Shown: positions 50,101 through 59,610, numbered from the stretch's first letter. The stretch is DNA of 64,000 bases from Owenia fusiformis (GCA_903813345.2 CAIIXF020000006.1:36917348-36981347); one strand, 5' to 3'. Numbers and translations: made by a program. The notes: a model not told the origin generated them from the sequence alone.

Positions 50101-53100
50101 TTATGCAACATGTGCATTGTGCCAACATCCATCCACTACTTTGTATTGAATGATTTTTTATTTTGATAATAATAATAAACAATAAACAATAAGATATAGT
50201 TCAAATCTTCCTTCTGATCTATAGGCGATAGAAATGTTTATTTTTGAAGCTAGATTTTAAAACAAGGCTGAACAAAGAATGGGATTTATGATTTTACAAT
50301 TTACATAATCGTACCCATGTCATGTGTAATAAATAACAAGATTAGGATTTTATAACAATAAACAATATGATCCAGTTCAAATCTTCCTTCTGATCTACAG
50401 GCGATAGAAATGTTTATTTTTTGAAGTAAGATTTTAAAACAAGACTGAACAAACAATGGGATTTATGTTTTTCTATTTTCCATTATCTTACTCATATGTC
50501 AGGTGTCATAAACAATCAGATTGGGATTTTACGATCCAGTTCTAATCTTCGCTTTGATCTATAGGTGACAGAAATGTTTTTTTCTATTAAGTTTGATTTC
50601 AAACCAAACTGCACAAACAATGGGATTATATTGTATTTTAATCTACTTAAAACAAGTAAAATCATTTGGGTCGACTTGACTAAGGGTTGAGTTGACCAAG
50701 GGTTGAGATGACTTGGGGTCGAGTTGACTAAGGGTCAAGATGACTTGGGGTTGACTTGACTTAGGGTTGACTTGACTTGGGGTCAACTTGACTAAGGGTT
50801 GAGCTGACTTGGGTTGAGTTGACTTGGGGTTGAGTTGACCAGGAAGCTTATAACTTGGGGGGTCTTAGTTTTATAACAGGGTCTTAGTTTTATTACGTGG
50901 GGGGTCTTAGTTTTATAACAGGGTCTTAGTTTTATAACGTGGGGGGTCTTAGTTTTATAACAGGGTCTTAGTTTTATAATGTGGGGGGTCTTAGTTTTAT
51001 AACAGGGTCTTAGTTTTATAACGTGGGGGGTCTTAGTTTTATAACAGGGTCTTAGTTTTATAACGTGGGCGTCTTAGTTTTATAACAGGGTCTTAGTTTT
51101 ATAACGTGGGGGGTCTTAGTTTTATAACAGGGCCTTAGTTTTATTACGTGGGGGGTCTTAGTTTTATAACAGGGTCTTAGTTTTATAACGTGGGGGGTCT
51201 TAGTTTTATAACAGGGTCTTAGTTTTATTACGTGGGGGGTCTTAGTTTTATAACAGGGTCTTAGTTTTATAACGTGGGGGGTCTTAGTTTTATAACAGGG
51301 TCTTAGTTTTATAATGTGGGGGGTCTTAGTTTTATAACAGGGTCTTAGTTTTATAACGTGGGGGGTCTTAGTTTTATAACAGGGTCTTAGTTTTATAACG
51401 TGGGCGTCTTAGTTTTATAACAGGGTCTTAGTTTTATAACGTGGGGGGTCTTAGTTTTATAACAGGGCCTTAGTTTTATTACGTGGGGGGTCTTAGTTTT
51501 ATAACAGGGTCTTAGTTTTATAACGTGGGGGGTCTTAGTTTTATAACAGGGTCTTAGTTTTATAACGTGGGGGGTCTTAGTTTTATAACAGGGTCTTAGT
51601 TTTATAACGTGGGGGGTCTTAGTTTTATAACAGGGTCTTAGTTTTATAACGTGGGGGGTCTTAGTTTTGTAGGTCTTAGGTCTTAGTTTTGTAGACACCC
51701 GTTGTTTTATAATGAACTAGAAAGTTCTGAAAATACAGATAAGAAATAATCAAAATTCTTTAAGGGTAAAATAACCTGTTCTATAATAAAGATATTTTTA
51801 TCGCTGATTTGAACATATGGAGGTTATTTAACTTGACAGACTTGGAACATTACTTGTCCCACTGATGGTACTAATTTACGTGGTATTAGAATTACAGGGG
51901 AATTTGGCAGCTACTTAATTTGGCGGACTTTAATAATTTGGCGGACCTGCCAAATTAAAACAGCCACCAAATTAAGTGGAAGTACAGTACAGTTTACTAT
52001 GATATGAAGCAACCTGATATGATACAATATGGTATAAGATAATAATAAGAGTCAACTAAAAAACCACAAAGTACAGGCCCATGAATCATTTTTGAAAGAT
52101 TGATCCTGTGGCTTAATGTCAGAAAAAGGACCCTTTATTATTTGGGACTGTTTTCAAATAAAGCCCATTTTCTGAAAAAGCCTATTTCTTTAAAATCAGG
52201 CCCAGGAAGTCTTTTTTGGCCTGTATTAGGGAGGAGGCAGCATTATTCATTAAATATGAATCAATAGGGCTTTGTGTAAATTAATACCCTTTAAAAATCT
52301 TGACTATACCTGAATGTTATTTTCAAAGTAAAGTACTAGATGATCTGAAGATACTACTTTCAGTATATACTTAAATTAAACACATCAAGCATATTCACAT
52401 TATGCATCTATTTACATATACTTGAAATGAGGTGAGCAAAAGTTAAGAACCACTTAAGTCAAAAAAGGTTTTATGTATCTTGCTATTTAATCTCACATGC
52501 CTTTAAGAGAAATACAAGGTTAAAGTATATATTTGACCATTGTATGACATGTTTTTTAAATTAAATACTTTTATGATATGAGGGAATACTTTGTCATAAC
52601 CTCAATTTATATTTGATGCATCTACCAGTATTTCATTTAATTTTTCGAAAAAGTGATATTTGTGATTGTTTTTTGCTATAGAAATTTTTGTATTTTATGT
52701 AATATCAGGTTATGATATCATTTGAAAATTTTGATTTTGAAAAAGGGAAGGAAGCACACTCAGTTTAATTCAATGGTTACAGTATAAAGAAGAAAAATAA
52801 TATTTCAGCCCTGTTTTGACTTCAGTACTCTTGGAACCTTTTTAAACCTTTTCAGCTAGCTGTATCAAAACCTTTTTTATTTGAAGCTAAATTTTCCATT
52901 AATTTCAAAATGTTAAAAAATAGATTAATATGGCATCCAAGAATAAAGAGTGAAAGATGTAGTACAAACCCTTACAAACTGTAATCCTTATTTCTTTTTC
53001 AAAAATATATATGAGCCCCATATTTAGCTGTGATACTACCAAGCATTCTCACAGTATTATTACAGCCCCATAGCCAGCTTTTCCAGGGGGAGGGGGCTTC

Positions 53101-56100
53101 TCAATAAAATGTAGTAGGGACTCCTTTGTTTGACAACTTTGGCCCAGATTATTTGAAAAGTGCTCAGAATGGTGAAAAACTGCATGATTTTTTAAAGAAT
53201 CTCTGGCCAGGGGATCCCAAAGCTCCCCTTCTACGGGCCTGTGTGAAATAGTACCCTTGTTATTCATGCATTATTTTCTTAACTCATACCAGATATTTAC
53301 AATGCATTAACGATACATGGTTTAATAGACTGCGACACAATGCCTTGTTCAGTATTAGATGTGCAACAGTTTTGGAAAAACACAGCTTATAACATTGGTG
53401 GTCATGTATTCAGTTTAGATGACATAGAGCATGGCATTTTAAGAGGTAAGAGAATTGTAGAATATTGAAAATACTATAGGAGGTCAAAATATCTTCTAAA
53501 CTCTGAGTATACAGGGTGGCCCAAAAATGAGTGCACCTTTATATCCAGCTTTTTTTGTTATTTTTTTGTTATTTCTAGTATTGGTTGTGCATGACTACCT
53601 CTAGAGAGACAATCTCCACTTGTAGAATTATAAAGATAGCTTGAACATAAAGTGTACATTTATTAATTTTTGAGGCCACCCTGTAGTTTGATTGAACATA
53701 AAGGTGTGCATGTACTCATTTTTGGCCACCCTTTACTTTGATTGAAAATAAAGATGTACAATGTATTTACTCATTTTTGGCCACCCTTGAACCTAAACGT
53801 GTACTTGTACTCATTTTAGGCCACCCTTTAAACCTAAAGGCGTACTTGTACTCATTTTAGGCCACCCTTGAATCTAAAGGTGTACTTGTCCTCATTTTAG
53901 GCCACCCTTGAACCTAAAGGTGTACTTGTACTTATTTTAGGCCACCTTTGAACGTAAAGGTATACTTGTACTCATTTAGGCCACCCTTGAATCTAAAGGT
54001 GTACTTGTACTCATTTTAGGCCACCCTTGAACCTAAAGGTGTACTTGTACTCATTTTAGGCCACCTTTGAACGTAAAGGTGTACTTTTATTCATTTTAGG
54101 CCACCCTTCAACCTAAAGGTGTACTTGTAATCATTTTAGGCCACCCTTGAAGCTAAAGGTGTACTTGTACTCATCTTTGGCCACCCTTGAACCTAAAGGT
54201 GTACTTGTACTCATTTTAAGCCACCCTTGAACCTAAAGGTGTACTTGTACTCATTTTTGGCCACCCTTGAACCTTAAGGTGTACTTGTACTCATCTTTGG
54301 CCACCCTTGAACCTAAAGGTGTACTTGTACTCATTTTAAGCCACCCTTGAACCTAAAGGTGTACTTGTACTCATTTTAGGCCACCTTTGAACGTAAAGGT
54401 GTACTTTTATTCATTTTAGGCCACCCTTCAACCTAAAGGTGTACTTGTAATCATTTTAGGCCACCCTTGAACCTAAAGGTGTACTTGTACTCATTGTTGG
54501 CCACCCTTGAACCTAAAGGTGTTACTCATTTTAGGCCACCCTTGAACCTAAAGGTGTACTTGTACTCATTTTTGGCCACCCTTGAACCCAAAGGTGTACT
54601 TGTACTCATTTTTGGCCAACCTGTCCATTAATTGAACATCAGGGTGTACTTGACTTATTTTGGCCACCCTGTATATTGTAATATTTTTTCCAGGTAACAG
54701 ACCCCACCCAGCTGCAGATAAACCATGTTTTGATGAGAAAGACCCAAGGAGAAAATTTATAGCAAAACAAGTAGATCCTAGAATACATTTTGCCCTAGTC
54801 TGTGGAGCCAAGGTATGGTTAATTTAATTTCTTAATCATTAATTTCTTGATCATGAAGATTCGACATATGTGTTCCCTAAAGGGAAATCTAATCTCTGGT
54901 GGTGTCAAAACATTCAATTCAATTTATCTATTATCAACATCTTCACAAATGTGATCTCTAAAACTATGTTCCTTTATTTTTTCAGTCTTGTCCATCTATT
55001 CAAATTTTCACTGGGGCCAACATTGACAGGGGCCTCACTGCTGCTTCTAAGTCATTCTGCGAACAAGAAATATCTGTACATATCAAGCTAAAAGAGCTCT
55101 CCCTGTCTAAGATATTCCAGTGGTATAGATGTGATTTTGGTGCTAATGAGGTTGAGGCAATCAAGTGAGTACTGATACAATGAATACAAAGATTGTGCTT
55201 CATGGGGCAGTATGTCCTACGGTCCCATGGAGTCCAACATAATGTCATGGAGTCTGATCGGGTAAAGCCCCATTAAGTCCCATGAGGTCTCACAATGATA
55301 AATGGAGATCCCACTGGCCCCATTGGCGTATGTAAGGTTTAGGTGCTCATATCCCATATACATAGATTGGGCTTAATGGGGCAAGTCCCACATAGTACCA
55401 TGGAGTCTGATCGGGTAAAGCCCCATTAAGTCCCACAAAGTCTCAGGAGGTCTTGCACAATGTTAAAGCTATGGAGATCCCACTGACCCCATTGGTGTGT
55501 GTTCAGGGCTTAAGTGTAGATACCCATAATAGTATCAGATCGATCGAGCAACCTTTAAAAAACATTGCTCACATTTTAGAATGTATACAATAAAATCTGT
55601 TTAAAGTGGAACACCTCAAGAAGTGGAACACCTCTGTTGGTGGAACACATTTCAGAGTACTAAGACCAACTAACTTAATGTTAAATGAACCTCTATAAGT
55701 AGAACACCTCCCAACTGGAACATTTTAGAGCTACTATTACTATTTAAGATGTTCCACTTAGACATGTTTATTCTATTTTGGGCCATTGTCAGGGTTGCTT
55801 TATAAGAATCCCCAAGGTGCATACTTTTTGAGGAAGATTTTTACAATTATGTGTTTATCTCTAATTAATGGAATGAAAAGAATACATTTATGGTTGGTCA
55901 ATCATACATGTTGCTTGAAATTTTTTCACCCTTATAACTCTGGTTCTGCCTTTAAAAATTTGACTAAATTAACTTTCTATTTCTTCAAGGTGGACACTAC
56001 CGTATGTGTGTGAAGACAAGCAGTATGGAATAGAGACTTTACTTGATATGTTAGAAACAGAGGGCCAAGTTGACATTAGATACAAGGATTATGATTGGAG

Positions 56101-56116
56101 GTTGAACAAACAGTAG
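35039..56116 (+). CDS. DUF547-domain protein, six coding exons
   Basis: The assembled protein has 282 residues. Exons are 35039-35151, 47309-47466, 53293-53445, 54694-54812, 54986-55164 and 55990-56116, with GT-AG introns and consistent phases (2, 1, 1, 0, 2). Family marks are KKAFFINIYNALTIHGLI at about 85-102, then GILRGNRPHP, DPRIHFALVCGAKSCPSIQI, LSKIFQWYRCDFG and a terminal YKDYDWRLNKQ. DUF547 occurs alone or with other domains across eukaryotes and bacteria; its biochemical role in animals is unknown. There is no signal peptide or membrane segment, so a soluble intracellular protein is likely. The start AAAGATGG is a good Kozak context. It is head to head with TBC1D7. Exon 1 was assigned by phase and by the helix LSKDLQKTMLR running into MKGEF; it is less certain than exons 2-6. 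Confidence 0.9.
35304..37035. mobile_element. CAGG/CCTG-family element, 1732 bp, internally expanded
   Basis: It starts CAGGGCCGTCAGATGGGGG and ends CTTACGGGCCTG, flanked by ATTAT at 35299-35303 and 37036-37040. Inside are about six diverged units of roughly 260 bp with AAAGTGCCCAGAAAGCACCA, AAATTGTAAAATTTTCTAGG and poly-C tracts (CACCCCCC). No protein is encoded. It sits in intron 1 of the DUF547 gene, 153 bp after exon 1. Confidence 0.88.
37041..38470. other. Intron 1 of the DUF547 gene, nothing recognised
   Basis: I see no exon or element with clear ends. The open frame at 37189-37371 has no recognisable motif. Confidence 0.4.
38475..38586. mobile_element. Short CAGTAAAACCTG-family MITE
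   Basis: CAGTAAAACCTGG with GTAGAACACC at the left faces GGTGTTCTTTTTACAGGGTT at the right as inverted repeats. Related sequence occurs at 39741-40030 and in part at 55595-55775 and 57640-57695. Confidence 0.65.
39741..40030. mobile_element. CAGTAAAACCTR-family element with ~20-bp internal repeats
   Basis: The left end CAGTAAAACCTA and right end CAGGTTTTACTG are inverted repeats. The left half is made of about 18-21 bp units of the type GTGGAACACCTCTGTAC. The frames on both strands (39611-39943) are repeat-derived. Confidence 0.75.
40751..40859 (-). repeat. Truncated 3' LTR (109 bp) of the Gmr1-like element
   Basis: This block, from TGTTACGTTCGAAAATAAC to AAAAGTCAAT, appears identical base for base to 44604-44712. 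It is the end part of the LTR; the remaining upstream LTR sequence is missing here. It joins directly to the gag-pol frame, which reads into it and stops. Confidence 0.9.
40826..44491 (-). CDS. Gmr1-like LTR retroelement: gag-protease-integrase, reverse transcriptase deleted
   Basis: A single open frame of 1221 residues. Segments: a Glu/Lys-rich predicted coiled coil at about 78-135; a SCAN-like gag region at about 150-320; a CCHC zinc knuckle (C384, C387, H392, C397); an aspartic protease with DTGA at 471-474; a Ser-rich linker; then an integrase with the HHCC zinc motif (H798, H805, C835, C838) and the catalytic triad D869, D928, E964 (35-residue spacing). After a GPYVV block at about 1090, the frame ends where a reverse transcriptase should begin. 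Integrase directly after protease is the order of Gmr1-like Ty3/gypsy elements, known mainly from deuterostomes. No reverse transcriptase or RNase H is present. It is antisense in intron 1 of the DUF547 gene. Confidence 0.92.
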   Translation of the reverse strand: MSFEVETFLESPSLEEFDSLKKTELLALAKHVGLAVKTSYRKGAIKNILVPYLVAEEILPEEALKLTTEPTQHVDPIEFQQQLQMRELELKLQNERELREKELEIQSEKEIRLKEQEIQKEIELKRLEIEAKSKTDEHATMHQHFENRFDASKFLKFVPKFQEKNVDKYFTHFEKVAQSLDWPKSAWPVMLQSVFIGKASEIFASLSAEACSDYDLIKNAILKAYELVPEAYRQKFRNAHKQSDQTHVEFAREQEQLFDRWLVSKDVSEEFKKLRELMLIEQFKNCVQYHIRTYLDEHKVETLSQAATLSDDYALTHKGSFIKGNPNSNFRGYQGNKPSYDTKSNQSSLSNTSVKAKDQSNSSQSSSSKSDQSNSSGPKSNVTCNYCKKPGHLISECYRIKNRREMSGSAHSNGCATVPISRKPIVWDSYTHTEKSTHSDIMEDYKPFMSEGSVSLSSDDTNSKPVKILRDTGASQTLLLEGVLPLSEESFTGTHILMQGIELGFTKVPLHRIHITSELVKGPVIVGVRPQLPVEGVALLLGNDLAGGKVSLDPIVSDQPCSIEDSAQEDSDIYPACAVTRAMAKKLANSGDSSVGDDFDSGFLSSLFDDDCHSPLVKDDPYPILKANSSLKQPSVRAKQSTIEANSSLKKPIARGDSPSEQDHYFNAVSPALASPDEVSSSSASVHEVSSPPCSEVSSSSSSEVSSSISDSDSLKNDPHSKNMLIYEQEHDPSLIDLNKRCLTIDEADKVPVCFYKKDGILMRKWRPPEASPEDDWAIVHQIVVPKSYHKEILSLAHDSPMAGHLGVTKTYHKILNHFFWPKLKQDVQEYCRSCHTCQMVGKPNQKIPTAPLHPIPAFDEPFSKVLIDCVGPLPKTKSGNQYLLTILCMATRFPEAIPLRNIKAKNIVKSLIKFFTLVGLPKDLQSDQGSNFMSGLFQQVMDTLGIKQCKSSAYHPESQGALERYHQTLKTMIRAFCFEYEKDWDEGIPLLLFATREAKQESLGFSPFELVFGHSVRGPLKLLKEKWLSETEKFNLLNYVTGFKERLSKACEIAKENLLNSQDKMKTWYDRKVKERSFQPGDKVLILLPLQTNPLQAKFYGPYVVDSKVNDLNYIVKTPDRRKETQLCHINMMKKYFEPDKEPGSVKPVVTLAPALVKETDLQDSDDITYTDLDYEDIKGLSRLKNSEVLSNLDHKLHHVTNDQKQQVTELTFIYYCHRI
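44581..44598 (-). promoter_or_regulatory. Primer binding site of the retroelement (tRNA-Pro type)
   Basis: On the minus strand, five bases after the LTR end, TGGGGGCTTGTCCGGGAT differs by one base from the classic proline-tRNA primer site of murine leukaemia-type retroviruses. It supports the LTR boundary and the element's orientation. Confidence 0.85.
44604..45450 (-). repeat. 5' LTR of the Gmr1-like element (outer limit uncertain)
   Basis: The inner end is fixed by the repeat shared with 40751-40859 and by the primer site. On the minus strand TATAAATAAAA (45182-45192) is a plausible TATA box. Short direct repeats (GATAATCCACAAATGTTTGAT type) fill about 44820-44990. The outer end is not resolved; no target duplication was confirmed. 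Confidence 0.65.
45450..46815. other. Intron 1 of the DUF547 gene, nothing recognised
   Basis: Two overlapping open frames at 45493-45787 show no motif that I know. No bounded element is seen. Confidence 0.35.
46817..46975. repeat. 19-bp tandem repeat, about eight units
   Basis: The unit is ATAATGTGTCATACAGTTA with few variants (GCTA for GTTA). Confidence 0.92.
47035..47345 (+). repeat. 131-132 bp x3 tandem repeat carrying the exon 2 acceptor
   Basis: Acceptor AGs lie at 47044-47045, 47176-47177 and 47307-47308, each after a TTTATTTTCAG-like tract and followed by AATGRAARG. Between them the intronic units are nearly identical (GGGATCTGTGCCAATTGTTA, GATGTTTTGTTAATGCCTTG). Only the third copy opens into the real exon. 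Copies 1 and 2 reach stops after 5 and 14 codons in the same frame. Confidence 0.95.
47309..47466 (+). CDS. DUF547 gene exon 2
   Basis: It encodes MKGEFMSEDGSGVNYDALRE through KKAFFI. The acceptor is TTTTATTTTCAG, the last of three tandem copies. The donor is GTATCC, a weaker site, and the split codon completes to Asn with the next exon. Confidence 0.92.
47475..48890. other. Intron 2 of the DUF547 gene, nothing recognised
   Basis: I find no convincing exon or bounded element. The frame at 47754-47972 lacks motifs. Confidence 0.4.
48894..51670. repeat. Nested satellite complex in intron 2 of the DUF547 gene
   Basis: Left to right: a TCTTAGTTTTATAAC array (48894-48994); a 16-17 bp AAGTCAACTCAACCCC array (48995-49178); spacer; a core duplicated in tandem (49467-50063 and 50064-50645, about 590 bp each, each built of three ~175-bp diverged units around TTCTGATCTATAGGCGATAG); the CAACTC array again but inverted (50668-50841); then a long TCTTAGTTTTATAAC array in the original direction (50850-51670). 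The long array has a 42-bp unit containing ACGTGGGGGG and AACAGGG. The 101-codon frame through it is an artefact. Confidence 0.92.
51885..51990. mobile_element. Small AATTTGGTGG-family palindromic MITE
   Basis: GCTACTTAATTTGGCGG at the left and CCACCAAATTAAGTGG at the right are inverted. It is related to the ends of 22702-24355 and to 33575-33730. Confidence 0.65.
51991..53060. other. Intron 2 of the DUF547 gene, nothing recognised
   Basis: AT-rich sequence without a recognisable gene or bounded element. Confidence 0.4.
53063..53241. mobile_element. CAGG/CCTG-family MITE, 179 bp
   Basis: The ends CAGCCCCATAGCCAG and CTACGGGCCTG are inverted. The interior shares TTTGACAACTTTGGCCC and AAAACTGCATGATTT with the copy at 59616-59807. 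It lies just upstream of exon 3 of the DUF547 gene. Confidence 0.8.
53293..53445 (+). CDS. DUF547 gene exon 3
   Basis: It encodes the rest of the NIYNALTIHGLI motif through DDIEHGILR, with donor GTAAGA and acceptor ATACCAG. Confidence 0.93.
53512..54671. mobile_element. Mariner-type MITE expanded into a 40-bp minisatellite
   Basis: CAGGGTGGCCCAAAAATGAG at the left and GGCCACCCTG at the right are flanked by TA (53510-53511, 54672-54673). A complete small MITE seems to occupy 53512-53683. After it, about 23 copies of a 40-bp unit (GCCACCCTTGAACCTAAAGG then TGTACTTGTACTCATTTTAG) repeat the inverted terminal sequence. The array makes up most of intron 3 of the DUF547 gene. Confidence 0.9.
54694..54812 (+). 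CDS. DUF547 gene exon 4
   Basis: It encodes NRPHPAADKPCFDEK and DPRIHFALVCGAK, the most conserved block of the family. The acceptor TTTTTTCCAG is only about 20 bp from the end of the MITE-minisatellite at 53512-54671. Confidence 0.94.
54986..55164 (+). CDS. DUF547 gene exon 5
   Basis: It encodes SCPSIQIFTGANIDRGL through FGANEVEAI. The acceptor is TATTTTTTCAG and the donor GTGAGT. Confidence 0.94.
55193..55515. repeat. ~165-bp tandem duplication in intron 5
   Basis: Two units share GGAGTCTGATCGGGTAAAGC, CCCCATTAAGTCCCA and GGAGATCCCACTG. Confidence 0.85.
55595..55775. mobile_element. Diverged CAGTAAAACCTG-family copy
   Basis: It begins CAATAAAATCTGTTTAAAGT, carries repeated GTGGAACACCTC units and ends with TGTTCCACTTAGACATGTTT, matching the layout of 39741-40030. 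Confidence 0.6.
55990..56116 (+). CDS. DUF547 gene exon 6 (last)
   Basis: It encodes WTLPYVCEDKQYGIETLLD through YDWRLNKQ and a TAG stop. The acceptor is TTTCTTCAAG. A possible polyadenylation signal AATAAA lies at 56681-56686. Confidence 0.93.
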
Positions 56117-56998
56117 CGACATCTGTTGAGTAAAAAGGTGATAAGTGACACCTTTAGAAAAAGAACAAATATATATCTAAGTCATATAATATGTATTACC
56201 ACACCAAATGTCAAAATTGTAGTCATTATTTATGTATGAGCATTAAATTGCATGATGAAAATCAGTCAGCTTCCTAGTAGCATAGATAGGTCTCTCTATC
56301 AACTTTGAAAAGGTACTATATTGTTTTCCTGTGCTGCTGGTTTTTGTGCTGGTTTTCGGCAGGTAAGGCGGCTGTCACAAAATTCCAGGGAAACTGCTTG
56401 ACCTGTCCGGATGCTAGAACATGGTTTTAGGCATGTTTAGGCATGTTTTGAAAATTGATTGGCAGGCATTTTGCTCTTTTAAGTGCGATATTTATCACTG
56501 TGTGTCTTTTCCATATTTGGAAATATGGTATATAGAGCTCACCTTATTGGAAATATGGTATATAAAGCTCACCTTATTTTTAAAGAATGGTTGTAGTTTA
56601 TGTAATGTTACATACAATCAAGCTTCAGTCATCTTTGTATAATCATTCCAAAAGAGTTTTTTATACATTAAAGATATTAAAATAAATATGGGTCATTTCT
56701 TGCTTTGTGGTACTTTCTGCTTGTCTTAGGGGCTGACAATTTGATCTCAGGGGCAGAATAAAGTATATACTGCAAAACCTGTGCATATTGAACACCCTTG
56801 GAGCTAACCTAAGTGTTCACTGTAGATCTATTTCCACTTCAGAGATTATTTGTACATAAGTTGATGAAGCATGTTCAAAGAATTTATGTTAATTTGTGGT
56901 AAATAAATAAATGCAATGAGCTCAAATGTCTCCAATCCAATCCAATTCAATCCAATCCAATCCAACCCATGACCTCATGGTTAATGCGACAATGCCTG
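56117..56998. other. 3' flank of the DUF547 gene
   Basis: It contains the presumed 3' untranslated region, with AATAAA at 56681-56686, and a TCCAATCCAA microsatellite at 56930-56965. No further gene is seen. Confidence 0.5.
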
Positions 56999-57608
56999 AC
57001 TAAGCTTGTATTCGTGAATGCAAATAGCGGCTACCAGCTACTGGGTTGATTGCAATTTGATGGCAAACTCATTTAAATATGAATGGTACCTGCCATGCAT
57101 CCCATTAGTTGCCAGCTCTCGCCAAAGACCCAGTAGCTGAGATTAATGATGATTTAATCTGGTATTAAAGGCAGCAGCAACTAACACCGACTATCGAGGT
57201 GTTTGGAATTGTAACTAGCGGAACTTAACACCTGGCGCATTCGCATAGGCGCAAAACACATTTTAAGTTTGTTTGATTATGTGACAATGGCATAAAAAGT
57301 CACTTGATTACTGTTAGTCAACAAGCGGGTTGTTCGATATTGCAACTTCAAACTGACAGATTAATTTATGCAATCAGTAGGTTAATCCGGTAGCAACTAT
57401 TTGCAATCGCATGCTTAATATTCGCGAATGCAACTGACCCTGTATTTGCGAATGGCTACCGGTGTAATCTAGTATTTTATGACCAACTCATTTAAATATG
57501 AATGGAATATTGAGAGGTACTATTAATATTTAAATGAGTTCCCAGTAAAATAGAAGGTTTATCCGGTAGCCAACAGGCGTTAGTTGCATTCCCGAATACA
57601 AGCTTAGT
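56999..57608. mobile_element. 610-bp MITE with ACTAAGCTTGTATTCG ends
   Basis: ACTAAGCTTGTATTCGTGAA at the left and CGAATACAAGCTTAGT at the right are inverted. Two copies of CTCATTTAAATATGAATGG occur inside. No clear target duplication. Confidence 0.75.
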
Positions 57609-57822
57609 TGTTCAGTGCTCTAGACCACTTGACCAACTCAAGTGGTAGGAATTTACTTTGGAAAAATGTTCATTTCATTAACACAGGTTTTACTGTACAA
57701 TTATACGTAATGTACCTCTGAGATCTCATAGTCTCGTCTAATAAGTTATATTTTAAGGAAATGTGATAGGTATATTATATTTTTAAATACAACAACTGTG
57801 ATTACATTGGTTAATTCATTTA

Positions 57823-57880
57823 CAGGGTGGTCCAAAAAGTGAACATCAGTTAATGCCCATTCAGTTTTTGGACCACCCTG
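57823..57880. mobile_element. 58-bp mariner-type micro-MITE
   Basis: CAGGGTGGTCCAAAAAGT and GTTTTTGGACCACCCTG are inverted, with TA on both sides (57821-57822, 57881-57882). It shares its end with 53512-54671. Confidence 0.88.
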
Positions 57881-58357
57881 TAATTGTGATTTTTTCTTTT
57901 TTTTATTCTATGAAACTTTATTGAATTAGTCAATGATTGCAAAATTGGCATTACAGGTTCACTTTCAACAACATTCATCTTAACTATCAACATTAATTTG
58001 TATAAGTGTTATGAAACAACTGTGCATGTGCGATCTTAGAGATTCCAAGATATATTTTTGGGGATATGACTTACATATACAGTGTGACTAACATTGAAAA
58101 TGATGTTTTTTATTCAAGTGTCCTTAACATGACAGTAAGATTTTAAAGCCTTGTATGATACAGAAATATATTCCTTAAGTATGTTTTAAGAGCAGACTTG
58201 ATGCAAGAACACATTTTCTACATTTTCTATTTTACAATTTGAAGAATTATTTGTCATTGTATTTAGCCAGATTGATTGCCAGTTCTGTATATATGATATT
58301 TAGTTAATGTATATTCAAATTGGTTTCTCACACCTTCCTATACATAAATGTGTTATG

Positions 58358-58429
58358 CAGGGTGTTCATAAAGTCATTTTACACTCTTCACAGACTCTTT
58401 AATTGTAAAGAAACTTTATGGTCACCCTG
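58358..58429. mobile_element. 72-bp mariner-type micro-MITE
   Basis: CAGGGTGTTCATAAAGTC and AAACTTTATGGTCACCCTG are inverted repeats. TA follows the right end; the left flank is TG. Confidence 0.8.
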
Positions 58430-59610
58430 TAATTTTATGCTGCTGGTGATGGTACAGCTAGGAGGAGGGAAAACTCCATGATTCAATTGATGACATACGA
58501 TTTCCTCCTTCGCGCACCTCCTTTTGTCAAAAACTTACCATCCATTTTGGTTTTCAAAGTTTTCAAATTGACCTAGTTTTAAACCAATCAACGATCGACT
58601 CGCTAAACCAATCAGCGACGATGTCATCTCAATACAGATTTACATTATAAGCATATGTCATCTTTGAACCCTGGGGTTTCTCCCCCTCTTGGTAGAGCTC
58701 AAGTCCATTTGGTTGCCAAAAAATCAGATTGTAGATAATCATTAAGTTAGATAACTAAAAATTAGATAAATTAGATAGATTGATTGGATAAGTAAATAAT
58801 ATATTGTGGTCTTTAAGACATTTTTTGACAAACGCCACCCTTGAGCAGGTATGTTTTAGCGCCATTTCTGGATAGCAAACTATAAAAGAGGAAATATTGA
58901 ATTTGATTGAAAAGTGTCGATTTTTTACTATTCAAATCAAAGACAAATCAGTATTTTTATCTTATATAAGGGGAGGGGGTGCAAATTAAATTAACTTCAC
59001 TTACTATGATAAAGTAAATCCGATGTTGATGGATGGCAGATTGGCATTTGCAAAAAATGGCTCAAATGATTTAAAAATGGTAGGGTTACAAGGAGAATTG
59101 ACAGCCATTATTCAAATTTGATCTTCCTTTTGCCTATTCTATAACGGGACCAGGTTTTTTGTTGGAAGATCAGGACATTGCGAGTATTATTATATAATTA
59201 TATTAATATTCAGTAGCAGTATAGTGCTAGGCTTCAACTAAATTGGTCCATGCCAGGCAATGGAGGATCAAGTTTGAATAATGGCCACCGATCATTCTTG
59301 GGTAGGCTTAGTAGATTGTAGGGAGTTTAAGCTTGCAATGTTTTTCACAACCTCAATGTGAATGGAAAATATTAAAGCGATGCATTTGTATGGGTGATTG
59401 GTCATACATATAGGTTATCTCTAATATTTAAACTGTATAGACAAACATATCATCAACAAGCTTTTATGCACTATAATTTTGCTCAAGATTAGCAATTTTA
59501 TGATATTGCAATAGTTCATATGGTATTAATAAATGGACTTCCACATTTTCAGTTTCCACATGCCTGTATCATAGGTTTTTATCATTATATAATATGGTCA
59601 TTTAATATAT
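58430..59610. other. Intergenic, nothing recognised
   Basis: No gene or bounded element is seen. A motif near 59335-59415 (GATGCATTTGTATGGG) recurs at 61935, which suggests an unresolved dispersed repeat. Confidence 0.4.

Noticed and set aside
51393-51698. Minus-strand 101-codon frame of KTKTPHVIKLRPCY repeats
   Set aside because: An artefact of the 42-bp satellite unit, again a multiple of three.
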